64,000 nucleotides of DNA from Trogon surrucura (Eukaryota > Chordata > Aves > Trogoniformes > Trogonidae). The position numbers were made by a program, and so were the translations under genes. Position 1 is the first letter of the stretch. Each line of letters opens with the position of its first letter. The notes beneath the pieces were generated by a model, which saw only the letters and a program-made list of their open reading frames with translations, made no database searches and had not been told where the DNA came from. The stretch covers positions 93,738,122-93,802,121 of the forward strand of contig CM036618.1 of NCBI GenBank assembly GCA_020746105.1. The letters are read 5' to 3'. Below are positions 1-11,400 of the stretch, one piece after another.

Positions 1-1151
1 TTGCTTACCCATGTCATCTTTTATATTAAACATTTTCCCCAGCAATGCAGGTATTTCGATCAGGCTGGGGCTGCTGACATTAACAGATATTAAATACACT
101 CAGGAGAAATATGATCAAATGTTTGAAGTGTCTAGTAAATGTGCTGTTAGCTGCCCTCCCAGGGAGGCTTAGTGCAAGCTATTGTGTTTTGCTGAGCGAG
201 AGAAAGGCTGGAATATTAGACAAGGAATCCAAAGGCAATTTTATCAGCAGTGTTATGCAGCTCTGGAACACATTGCTAAAGGATTGGAAGCTTTTCTATT
301 ACAGCCATCAAATTACTTGCTATTCTTAAACATTGAAATGCCATTTTGCATTTTAAACTCTCTGAGCTGGCACCTGTAAAGGATTGCTATACTCAGCAAC
401 AACACCTCCTTATTCTGTCACTGTGGCAAGGCTCTGGGCAGGGCTGGGCTTTGACAACCTATTAGACGAGACAAAGGTTTCATCCTTCCTGCTCACCCAG
501 ACAGAAGTGGGAGATACACTTGGCCAAACTCCTCTCTCATGTAACCCTGGGAGAAGACTCTCCCTCATAGTATATCTCCACATAGCAGCTATTTCTCCTG
601 TTTTTCAGCTTTTGATTTCTTGAGTTGAAGTTTGAAGCTGCTCCTTCCTCTTGGTGCATCAGTGACACCGTGCCTGAGCCTGTGAGACCTCTGTTAGGCT
701 GGACAATGTACACATTCTCTCACAGAGGTTTCCTCATTCTTAAAACAGCCTCTTAATCCTGCAGGACTCTTCCATAGGGTTATAAAAAAGAAACCAACTA
801 AAAGCAAAAGCCACTTTATTTGGTGAAAGGCCAGGTCCCTCCTAGGGAAAAATGGTTTTAGATTACAGAAGACATCCTATTTATTACTAATAAATAAGTT
901 ACATAGATTAGCGACATACGCAATATTTTTCTATCCTGAAAAGCATCCTCATTCCTTTAAAAGTTCCCAGTACATCCAAATAATTCAACTATGGCCATGT
1001 CTGAACTAGATATAGCTCCTCAAAATACTCTCCAGCCAAAAGTTCAATTCACGCAAACTAAAGGACCGGTGCTTTTTTTATTAAAGAAATAAAATGCGAG
1101 GTTTCTGGTGTACCTCCACACCTTAACTGAGGTGGTGAGTCCCAGGAGCAA
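1..1151. other. Non-coding stretch, nothing recognised
   Basis: No exon, RNA gene or recognisable repeat. Open frames here are under 80 codons, overlap one another, and lack splice context or family resemblance. The base composition is ordinary AT-rich avian intergenic sequence. Confidence 0.5.
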
Positions 1152-1803
1152 TGCCCTGGTTTGAACTAAACAGAATCAATTCTGTTCAGTGATTTCACTT
1201 TTTCAGCTCAGTCTCTTTTAAAACTTCTTCACTTTCTGAAGTTAACAGCATGTTTTTGCAGACAGTGCCTGCTTCTAGAACTGCTAACACCTGATGTTTA
1301 CAGTTACTACCAAGGACTGGGATGCAGAAAGGCTCTTGCTGATACTCGCTCCTACAGTGACCAAGGTCACTGCTGGATCTTGTGTGCTGTACACAGGCTG
1401 CTGGGAAGTAAAGGGGATTGCAAGGAAGTAAAAGTTAGCACCTCCAGTGAGGAACAGACAGGACAGGTGACCAATTCCATATATGTCATATTCAGTATAA
1501 GGCTGAGGGATCGTGCGGGTTAAGCTGGCTTCTTCAAATGGCCATCATCAGAGGAAGACTGTCTGATCTTCTGCCTTTGATCCTGATCCTGAGTTCTCGA
1601 ATCCAGCTCTGGTATCCGGTTCCCCTCTGCCGATGAGTCTGGGGTTTCCCAGTGCCTGCCTGCTCTGCAGCATCAGTGGGGACGGCTATCGGGGATGGGG
1701 AGTCAGGTTCAATATCAGTTTTGTATATACTTGTATATATTTAATTATTTTCATTATTTGCCTGTCAGTACTATTATTGTTTTATTAAAGCTGTTTTAGT
1801 TAT
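1152..1803 (+). mobile_element. Degraded LTR fragment, avian ERV type, plus strand
   Basis: The left end reads TGCCCTGGTTTGAAC, like the TG-starting ends of common bird ERV LTRs (ERVL-like, from memory of the family). Promoter-like spacing follows: a CCAAT at about 1470 and a TATA-like CAGTATAAGG at about 1493-1502. Near 1720-1797 comes an AT-rich block rich in TTATT that ends in TTTATTAAAGCTG, the expected R-region A/T stretch of these LTRs. The expected U5 end is missing: the sequence breaks at about 1800 and a second, oppositely oriented LTR-like unit begins. It is heavily diverged, so the boundaries are approximate and the family name is inferred. Confidence 0.5.
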
Positions 1804-2815
1804 TGTTGTGGTTCAAGTCGACTGGGACAAAGAACCACGCCTTCTCCAGCTTACTCCTCCCCCCACTCCCATTTCAACAGTGATGTGGAAGGAGACAATT
1901 CAACTAAAAAGGCTCAGGGGTCTTGAGATTAAGGATAGGGAGGGTAATAATCTACCATTTAAGATGATGGGTAAAGAACCAGAGTGACTTAGGGAGAAAA
2001 ACATAGATTTAACTCACCACCACCATTTATGAAGTATGATAGTGAGAGAAATCCATCAGTAAACATGACCTGATCTTAAGTACACTTTGGCCCCCTCCCC
2101 ACCCCTCCCATCTACCCGGCTACCTCCTCTCCTCCATCAGTGTGACCATTACTCGTCGTCCATGGCAGCTCCTCCTTAAGAAAGAGGGCTGCTCGCACTC
2201 CTCTTCCTCCTCCTGAGTCCCTCAGGGCCACAGTCGCTTCAGGCATGTCCCCTGCTGATGCTCAGTCTCTCTCCCCTCTCTCATGGGGCTCTGCACACAT
2301 CCTGAACGTTCTCGCTGTCGTCAATACCCCCAGCTGTCAGGCAGTCACCTTCCTGCCATCTCAGCCACCACGGGCTTCAGGGAAGGGTCCTGCTCCGGCA
2401 GCCTTCTCCCTCTCCGCCTCCTCTGGGACTCTTCTCCCCCTCTTTCTTCTCAGGGCGATGTTCCTTTGTTCTCCTCTCACTTGCCCCTCCTCCAACAGAA
2501 AAACTCCCCAACGTTAAAGACAAGACAGCTCAAAACAAGACGAAACCAAAACAGAGAGATAGAACGCTGGGGTCGTCTCTTAAATACCTCGATGGCAGAG
2601 GCGTTGATTGGCCTGGCCCTGGCCAGAGGCAGGCCCAACCCCAGCCTGGGGGTGGGAGAGGCATTTGGAGTTTCACATGAGCCTACCCCCACTTTTTTAC
2701 AAAAACCCGTCAGCCTCAAACCCATAAGAGTTATCCTTTCCAATCTCTTAAGTCATTCTGCCTCATTCTCTTTCCCTTCCCGTTTAGGGAGGGAGGGGGG
2801 TTAGAGAGCATCTGT
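1804..2815 (-). mobile_element. Degraded LTR, avian ERV type, minus strand
   Basis: Begins TGTTGTGGTTCAAG on the plus strand, so the minus strand ends ...CCACAACA, a typical LTR CA end. On the minus strand a promoter is visible: GGCCAATCAA (plus 2604-2613, a CCAAT box) and, about 20 bases further, GGTATTTAAG (plus about 2579-2588, TATA-like). The region between is C+T rich on the plus strand. The open frames within it (for example 2283-2804) have no family resemblance and follow this composition. The right boundary was judged only by the change in composition. Probably a solo LTR; no internal retroviral sequence was seen beside it. Confidence 0.5.
2579..2604 (-). promoter_or_regulatory. Fossil LTR promoter: CCAAT and TATA boxes
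   Basis: Read on the minus strand, GGCCAATCAA is followed about 20 bases later by GGTATTTAAG. The pair gives the orientation of the surrounding LTR. Whether it is still active cannot be told from sequence. Confidence 0.4.
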
Positions 2816-5189
2816 CAGTGGTTACTGGCCGGCCCAGCCCTAACTGGAGACAAGCAGCCTGAAGCCTAGGGCACTCCTGAGACCCAGGGCTACGTATTTA
2901 AAGCACCGTTGTAGGTGATTTAACTTCAGCCTGAATTCAATCTTGCCTGCCTTTCCAACAGGCAGTTTTAATGCCCTGCTAGGAAGGACTTGAGTTGTCT
3001 CATCTGTCCAATCAATTATGTGATGTTGCTACAGGGCAAACGAAATACTTGAGGACAGCAGGGCCATGTGTCACACACTAGTATCTCCAGGTCCACTCGC
3101 CCTTTAGCACCTGTACAGTGCTGTGTTCCTTTTCTCCCTCCTCCCTGTAACACTGGGCTGAACAGCTGGATTAGCCCAGAAGTACCCCAAGGCAGGGGTT
3201 CAACAAGATAAACAGTCAGTGCAGTTGGCTTCATTCAAGGCTTTGAGACTCATCATTAATCAGTTATGACAGTCAAAAAGTAATTGGCCAATGCACTGCA
3301 GAGGATTTTAACCCCTTGTTGAAGCACTGGGTACCAACAGGTTCTGGCTTTGGTAAACCAGTTGTCTCATTTAGCAAAGCAAGCCCTAGGCCCTCCTGTT
3401 TGTTAGAGTAGCATGCTTATTTTAAATTCAAACCTGCTGTCTTTTTGTACTCTTCTTTTTCTATTGCTAAAAATGGCTTTATGACAGATCTTGATGGATA
3501 TGAATTGTCTGCCATATGTTGTTTCCTTTCCTGACTGTTATCTCCATATGTCAAATGTACTTGGATCTGATGATCTCCATACAAACGATAACAAAACAAA
3601 CAGATAAGGAGAGGCCAGACTACAGGGGAAACAGAATCACAGTACTGAATACCAGCAGACAGCCTTTCTACTGGAGACTGTATGGTTTACGTGCTGTTAC
3701 TCAAAAACAGGGACTAGGAACTCCTTACAGGCACTCTCACATATTAGTTGCTCTCCGACTGCTAACAAAGGATGTGTTCAAGGGGAAATTCCCTGGGGAT
3801 CCACCATCTTCTTTAGGATATACAGAATCTAGTAAGAGACATTGTGAGTAAGGGTTGTTTTCCCTCCAACATAACTACTGCCAAGCTTTTTATAACTTGT
3901 TTTTTCCTGGTGAATTGGGTAAATTATCAGAAGTGCCTCAAGTGACTTAAATTTATCAGTGATTTGATCTCCTAATTCCCTTAGATATTTATGAAAATTG
4001 GATCTCTTTCCTCTTAGAGTTGTTGCCTTTCTCTTTCATTTTCTCCTTGTCACATTGCCATTTTTTCTGTGTCTTCGAAGTTTCTCATGTTCTTCAAAAG
4101 ATACAACAGAAAGGAGTGTTTAGAAAACAGAGGAACAAAAATACCTGACAATCTGAGATATTGTAAGGTGAGAATCCCACCATATTGTCCATTATTACTT
4201 TCTCCCTATTGGTCCCAGTTTTGATTTCCAAAACTAGATACAGGAATTCCTGCTAGTCCTTCAGGCTGTTCCACTCTGTCATGAGCATCTGTGAAAGTGG
4301 GAGCACTTGGCCTGGTCAAAGTCTCTTTTTCATGTCTGTTGTAAAGGGGACAGGCCATTCCCAGGGAAGCTGCTGACAGTGAGGACAGGTGAAATTCTAC
4401 TCCACAGCACTCTCACCTCTGGAGCCTTCTCTGAGGCAACACAGATCCAGTCACGTCATGCAGCGCCCATGACCATATTGCGTCACTGGAAAGGAAGCAT
4501 CCTTCCAATGAGGAGCTTATCTGCAGCCCTGCCCACTTGCTCCTGTGACCAAACGTTTTGTATGAGAGCAAGGCACTCACTTCCTGCCTGAATCCATGAG
4601 GAATTAGGTTCTTCCTTACAGGCCAAGGTAAATCTGTGCAATTCCTGTGAAAGAACCCACCAGCAAAGCAAAAGTTAACAAAAAATATTTTAGGTGTGGT
4701 AGTTTCTGACTTCCTCAAATTCTGCTTCTCTGAATCCTTTCCTTCTTTGTTCCCCTTGCAGTTATTCCCTGCTGAGCTGTTCAAGAAGGGAAGAGTTGGA
4801 ATAGAGATCTTTGCAAGGTTAAAGATGACACCTTTCACTTTAACAAATGATGGTCTCCATCTGTTTAGCATCCCTCTCATGTGTCTGTAACAGAAACAGG
4901 CAGAATTGATTATCTTTACTTCAGGCCTACTAATTAAAGCCCTCCTCTGATGTAATGGTAGCACTAAAATTTCCACCTGGGTCATCTGTGTTTTTCTGTG
5001 GATCCTATCTTTGTTTCAGGACAGAGAAGACAATATTTAAGGGGCACATTTTTTAAGAGAGACCAGACAGAAGAAATGAAAGGATCTGAGGAGTCATAAA
5101 ATCAACATGAAAGAGTTCTGGCATCTAGAACAATTTGGGTTATCAGGGATCTTTAGAGTTCATCAAATCGAAGCACAAGCTCAAAGTCA
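2816..5189. other. Non-coding stretch, nothing recognised
   Basis: No supported gene or repeat. The longest open frame (minus 4413-4985, 190 codons) has no recognisable domain, and its composition matches its surroundings. Confidence 0.45.
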
Positions 5190-5310
5190 GCTTCAAGAGC
5201 AGATCAGGTTGCTAAGGGCCTTGTCCAGAAGTTTTGATAATCTCCAAGGATGGTGATGGCACAGCCTCTCTGGAGACTTATTCCAGTGCTCGATCAGTCA
5301 ACTTGCAAGG
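5190..5310 (-). mobile_element. Old CR1 LINE fragment
   Basis: Carries diverged copies of CR1 3' region phrases on the minus strand: AGATCAGGTTGCTAAGGGCC, then CTCCAAGGATGGTGATGGC, then CCTCTCTGGAGACTTATTCC. More diverged than the neighbour at 5497 and lacks its own 3' tail, so it is an older, separately inserted or truncated piece. Confidence 0.65.
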
Positions 5311-5496
5311 CTAATAGAGCAACCTAATAAAGGACTTTATGGCTGGTATCTATCTTGAGCTATTCTTTCAAGGCAAAACATGGAAAGTAGGACTGAGCGT
5401 GGCCAGTATTTTCTTGGGGCTCAGCATCTACCTAAGAAAACTCTAAGGCTCACAAGAGGAGCTGGTGAACTGGTGTTTCAATCCTTTGCTGATAGA

Positions 5497-5715
5497 ACCA
5501 TAGAATCATAGAATCGTAGAATGACTTGGTTTGGAAGAGACATCAAAGATCATCTAGTTCTAATCCTCCTGCCATGGCAGGGATATCTCCCACTAGGTCA
5601 GGTTGCTCAAGACTCCATTCAGCCTGACCTTGAACACTTCCAGGGATGGAGCATCCACAACTTCCCTGGGCAACCTATTTCAGTGCCTTGCCATCTCTTT
5701 CTAGGAGGCAAGTTA
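5497..5715 (-). mobile_element. CR1 LINE 3' fragment
   Basis: Starts with the CR1 tail in reverse complement (ATAGAATCATAGAATCGTAG), then GGTTTGGAAGAGACATC, CAAAGATCATCTAGTTC, and TCCAGGGATGGAGCATCC. This is the non-coding 3' end of chicken repeat 1, inserted on the minus strand and 5' truncated as usual for CR1. The ORF at 5521-5793 lies antisense in it and is not a gene. Confidence 0.92.
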
Positions 5716-6065
5716 CCACCTGCCGGTTTGAGTGTAGTTAACAGGGATCAGAGGTTCCCCCATTATCTCCCATTTGAATCCCTCACTTTATAAAACTTGC
5801 TGTCATTTTGCTGGCTCTTGTGAATATGGTGATCCCTTGGACCTTTCCACTTCAAGGAAAGCAGAGAAACACAGGCTGCAGCAGACCTTCGAATGCCTGG
5901 GGAAATCAGAGATGTTTCTTAGAATCTGTTCATTTGTGAAATTAGTAATGCCTGAGATAAAAAAAAAGCTTGCTGCTTCTCTAATTAAGTTTTAGTTGTT
6001 GGCTCAGACCAATACTATCACAGACTGTTTGGGTTGCCTCTGTTCTGTATGATGGTTGTTACTAA

Positions 6066-6115
6066 ATGTTTAGAATAGTGTTTAGAATAAGTGTTTAGAA
6101 TAAGTGTTCAGAATA
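6066..6115. repeat. Small minisatellite, about 12-13 bp unit
   Basis: Four imperfect tandem copies of a TGTTTAGAATAAG-like unit. The first copy is one base shorter and the last carries a T to C change (GTTCAGAATA). Confidence 0.85.
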
Positions 6116-7461
6116 TTTCAAAAAATGAATGTGATTCATTCTTCTTGAGGTAGCTGAAAAAATGAGTTGATCCAGACAGAGTGAATAGACAGTACAATAT
6201 GCTAGCATACACTGGAGTTCTTCTTTGAGTACTTCTAGCACCAACCAGGCCTAAAATTTCAGTATTTAGCAGAAAAGTTTACACTTGTTAAAATTCGAGT
6301 CTTCTAGGTCACTTGATGATTAACCCCAAAAGTGCTCTGCTTGGAAGCGCAATATAGCTAAATAGAAGATAATGCATGTAGTTCAATTTCAATTCAAGAA
6401 AAATGAACCTGAAGAGTTTCTCTTAAAGACATTCAGATTTTCAAGACTCTAGTTTTCTGACTGTGCTTCAACAACCGCTGTTAAAGAAGCAAGAAATTTA
6501 GTGAGAGGTGCTGGGATTTGGGAAGGGCTAAGGACCAGGAAGGGATCAGTTTGTGTAGAGAGTGATCAACCCCAGCATTAGCACTGAAAGAAAGCAACAA
6601 TTTCAGGCCCTCTTCTGCCACAGCTCCGGATACCAGAAGTCTATCTGTAAGGATTTACACAGTAAATAACTCCTAGTTTTGTCTTTTGTACATCTCTGAC
6701 CATTAAGTACCAGTGTTATTGCCCTTGGGGAGCACTTCATGTCTCCATCTATTTTAATTTCATATAATTTTGCACTGGTTCTTTAGAAATGCAATTGCTT
6801 GCATTGCTTTGTTTCAGTCAATATCACTTAGATAGCTTGAAGTTGGTACACAAACTCCTTAAAGATAATAATGCCCTGAGATGAAAAGAAAATATTTGAC
6901 TGTTTCGTACTCTTGAATAAGAAGGAATTGAAAGGACCAATATCAACATTAGACAAGCTCACCATTTAATTGTATATTTCAAGAGTTGGATTATATTCTG
7001 TTGTAAAACTCTTGCAGTTCAATTCAGTACAGTTTTAACAACATACAGAGCACTTCAAAGCTGCTAGTGCAATTGTTCCTATTCAGATGTTGCCCTTTAA
7101 TTAACATAAGATCTAGCATTACAGACAGCATATATGTAGACCCCATAGAAAATCTTGCCACATCAGAACTCATGAACCTTCACAAGCTCTAAAAAGCAGG
7201 CATATCTGCGACAGAAAAATAATAGAAATCATGAAGCTTCCCTAATTAGTGCATTCAGTTTTGGTGCCATCTAAAGACTGAAGCACGTAAGTCTCCTTGT
7301 TTAAAATTAATTCTACGAGACAGAGAGGAATCACCGGAGTGCACAAGCAAAGCCAGGAAACATGAGAGACAAGGAACCAGAACAGCAAAACGACTGTGGC
7401 ACTAATGATTATGGCTAATAACAAGATGTTGCAAGAGCTAAATTGTCCAGAGCGAGTAAGA

Positions 7462-7479
7462 GTGTGTGTGCGTGTGTGT
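7462..7479. repeat. Short GT microsatellite
   Basis: Alternating GT interrupted once by GC: GTGTGTGTGCGTGTGTG. Confidence 0.85.
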
Positions 7480-8372
7480 TTGACTGCCTGGGGCTAGAAT
7501 CAAAAGGGTGAACTGCTTAACTTCAGTGGAGTTGAGCAAATTATTTAATAAAAATAGTTTCTTGAATTAAGTTTATCTTATAGTCTGCTTACTCTTTACA
7601 AAGCGTCTGTTCACTGATTTGAGATCTCTTCTGAAATTAATTCATCATTTAGAATTGTGTCTGGAAACCTGTTAATTAATTCACATTATCCACACTTCAT
7701 TCACAAGCTGTTTGCTGCAAAAATTCAGTACCTGAAATTGTGCTGATTTTGTCTAGATTTCTAGATGAGTTAATATGCCTCTCTGTCCCTAACTGCTGAC
7801 CTTCATTAATTGCTAATACTGGTTTTCAAAGGTAGATTGTATTACAAATTCAAGATTCCCAGTCTGAAAAATCCTCACACACCAGATAAAATTAATGGTA
7901 AACTGTAAGCAAGAAAATTCTTCCTTTTTACAAAATTTCTGTGTGCACGTATGCTCCTGGGAACTCTGGCACCCAGCTCCCCCTGGGCCAACATGGCAGG
8001 GACAATAACAACCAAGCCCCATAAGGAAAGAGGACTTGCAAACATCACAGAAGAGAACTAGAGAAATCAAAATGAAGGATATGCTTGTGGGGGGAACAGC
8101 ATTTTGGACTTAAACCTCTTAATGTGAAACACGTTTCAGATAGGTGTTCTGGGTAAGCTGAAGACATGTTGAAAGCATGGACAATAGCAGTGAGTTAATT
8201 TGAAATCACAAATACTGATGGCAAGTTGATTAAAAGAATCCCTTAAGTTGTTGATTTTGCTCTACCGTTAATGACTGAAGGTATCCTGAATTTGGATGGT
8301 ACATTTCTTTGTACAAGAGAAGGATGCTCAGTTCCCATCCCACTAATGCAGTAAATCCCTAAATGCCACAAT

Positions 8373-8482
8373 ATCATAGAATTATAGAATCGTAGAATGG
8401 CCTAGGCTGGAAGGGACCTTAGAGATCATTTAATCCAACCTTCCCGTCATGGGCAGGGACGCCTCTCAACTAGATCAGGCAA
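8373..8482 (-). mobile_element. CR1 LINE 3' terminal fragment
   Basis: The reverse CR1 tail (ATCATAGAATTATAGAATCG) is followed by GGCTGGAAGGGACCTTAGAG, ATCATTTAATCCAACC and CATGGGCAGGGA. Only about 110 bases of the 3' end survive. Confidence 0.9.
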
Positions 8483-11400
8483 CACATATGGACAAGAACG
8501 CACATATTGCAGCAAGTGGCCAAAGCTCTGCTGATGTTAAGTGACTTCTAAGGTGGACAAATAACTTCCTGCACATATTTGAAGATCATATATAACAGAG
8601 CTGAAGAAGGCCAGTGTAAATGGTACCTAAATAAAGCAACACATGTATCGTGCTAAGCTAAGTCAGCGAATCCAAATGCAACACAGTGAGGACTCATGGG
8701 TGCCATACGTTTTAACTATATTATAGGTGAGTTCCCTAATTCAGCGACTTAGATTGGCTGTAAAGACAAAGTAGTAAAATCCTACAGAAAATATCTAACA
8801 TGAAGTATCATGAAAAAAAGAGCTTGTAATAATGGGATCTACTAAGGCAAGGGACAGAATCACAATAAAAGGAGACACAGACATTCAGTTTGATAGCTGC
8901 TCTGCACAGATGTGGCTAGAGGGATGCTGTGTTGGTCTTTTCCATGTCTAACTATGATTTTCTAACAGCCAGTGCCAGAAAAATCAGAAACTTACATTTT
9001 CCTGAGGGCAAAACAATCTACCATTTCAAATTCCTTTTGTATGGCAAAATTTGTGCCATTGTTCCAGAGAATGGAGCAGCATATTCCCCACTCCTTTTCG
9101 TGTCCCTTCCTCAGACAATCCCTCCCACGTTCAATACCTCTTTCTGGAACTTTCTGCTCCCTTGTCAATGATAAACCTACATCCATCACTGTATGTTATG
9201 GCATCAGGTTGGACTCCCAAATCTGGGGAGCCAGGCCTGACAGCAGGCAAAAATTTAAATGAATTGAAATTTCCCTCTTCATTTGGAAACATCTCAGGGA
9301 AAACATAAACCTTGTCATATCTGAAGGACAGCTTAATAGTACACTCCTAAATGAGACATGACTGAGTCTTAATCCCGCTGAGTGAAACTTGACTAGTTCA
9401 TATTAATAGTTTATTATTATCTCTAATAGTTCCCCCACTCAAAATCCTTTGTGCATCATTTACACGGGATTTTTAAATGGTGAAGCAAAATCCATTTGGA
9501 GAGACATTTTCCCATTTTAATAATATTTTCACACACATCAGCTAAGTCAGTCACTGTTGCAAGCTCAGCCTCCCTTTTCTGCAGTGATCAAAATTAAATG
9601 CCAGCTGATCTCCAGGGAGGCTACAGACTAAGTCAGGCACAGCATGTTCCTGTGGTAGATACTGATGCTCTGAGTGAATCCCATCACTACTTATTCATGT
9701 GTTCAGCAGTAATTCAACACCACGTTTTTATACAACTCACAGGATCCCAGCCCAGCAATTTTTGCTGAGGGATTTTCTCTGTTCTGAGATTGATCTTCAA
9801 GTCACCTCACTCCAGTCTCTATTTCTCAATGCCAAGTTAGAACCACCACTGTTGTGTGGACAAACTCAATTATAAAGCTTCTGTTTTTCAAGGAGTGGAA
9901 TATAACTCTCTTTCTCCTTCCCACAGAACAGATCTCTCTCTGTATCTGCTGTGAGGAACTGAAAGGATAACTAGAAATACCGATGTGCAATCTCTCTAAT
10001 AGTCACTCCTGGGGTAACCACTGCTGGCCAGGGTTCATCCAAAAAAAGCACTGGGAACTCTAAGCACCAGCCGCGTGTTTTCACAGGTGAGGTCCTTTTC
10101 CCTAAATTCTGTGATCACACAGATCACACTCATTTTCCTAAGGATAATAACACACAACACTAGACAATTCAAGAAACTGTGCCACCAAGACCTCCAGATT
10201 TGGACTTACAGGCAGTGTGTACATATCCTTCTGAGGACACCAGAGGGAGATAACTTCACTTATAGAAGTGGGAAATACACTCACTTAAGGGTTTCTTCCA
10301 CAACTACTACCTCCATTCATCCCCCAAGAATATCTATCTTCTTCATAACATGAGCCTCAGCCCCTAAGTTGCTATAACAGAGCACTCACTTTCAAAGTAA
10401 TCCTTAGGGGAGGCCACACTGCTGTCAGCGTTGCCATCACCCAGAACATTTTGCAGGACTATAAGCCATTTCAAAAAAACCAAACAGCCACAAATGTGCA
10501 AGACCACTGTATAATAAAAAAACTTTTCATTGTCTTTGAGCTATGAAATGGATCAGAGGTAGCAGGTGTTTTAATTGTGAGTGCATACAGAATCCTTTGC
10601 CATCCATTCTGTGCTGCAGTTATAGGTGATCACACGACACCTAAAAAGTGTTGGGGTTACAAACTGTCATTGTTATAATTCCAATATTGGCTTAGATTTT
10701 GAAAAATTAAATTTTATTTATAGATTGCAAATGAACAAGGCGATGTGAAGTGGTGCTTTATACCTAGTAGCTTTCTAAATTTATGCCAGTTTTGTAAGGT
10801 GGAGATTGAGCTCAGTCTCAGCGATTCTGTTTTCAGACAAGAGGCAGAAGAAGTAAAGAAATGTGCTACCATGTTTTAGTATTTCCTAGTAACATTCTGT
10901 GATTGGGACTATTGTAGCATCTGAGCTAGTCTTGCTTTGCACCTTGCACAGGCATTCATGCCTGAACAAAGAACATACAAAATGCTACTCTTTGGATTTG
11001 GCAGCATGTTATAAGTATTTGGCACATTGGCATACATTTCAGTGTAAAGTGCAAGCCAACGAAGAATCCAATCCCATTCATTTCACAAAGAAAGGGGAAA
11101 AAAAAAGAAGAGTATTTTGCATTTACCTAATGACAAAATTTTCCAGGTCTGAAGAGCCTTTTTAAAAAATGTTCCTATCACCCTTGCTCTTAAAACAGGA
11201 AGAATGGTAGCTGAGGGCAACTAATAGCTTACAGGGTCAATCTCAGCATTAGGATTTGAATGAAGAGATGAAAGAGGTCTAAAGCAAATGAAATCCCTGG
11301 ACACAGAACTACGATCCTTTTGGGAATCGTTCCCATGGGGCCACTTAACAACAGGCCACCATCCAAGAACAACACCCCCGAGAGCAGAAGGAAAACTTTC

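Larger units (their letters stand above)
5716..8372. other. Non-coding stretch with short tandem repeats
   Basis: No exon recognised. Contains a small minisatellite at 6066-6115 and a GT-rich run at 7462-7479, listed separately. Otherwise AT-rich single-copy-looking sequence. Confidence 0.45.

Noticed and set aside
2283-2804. 173-codon frame near the left end
   Set aside because: Lies inside the C+T-rich minus-strand LTR.
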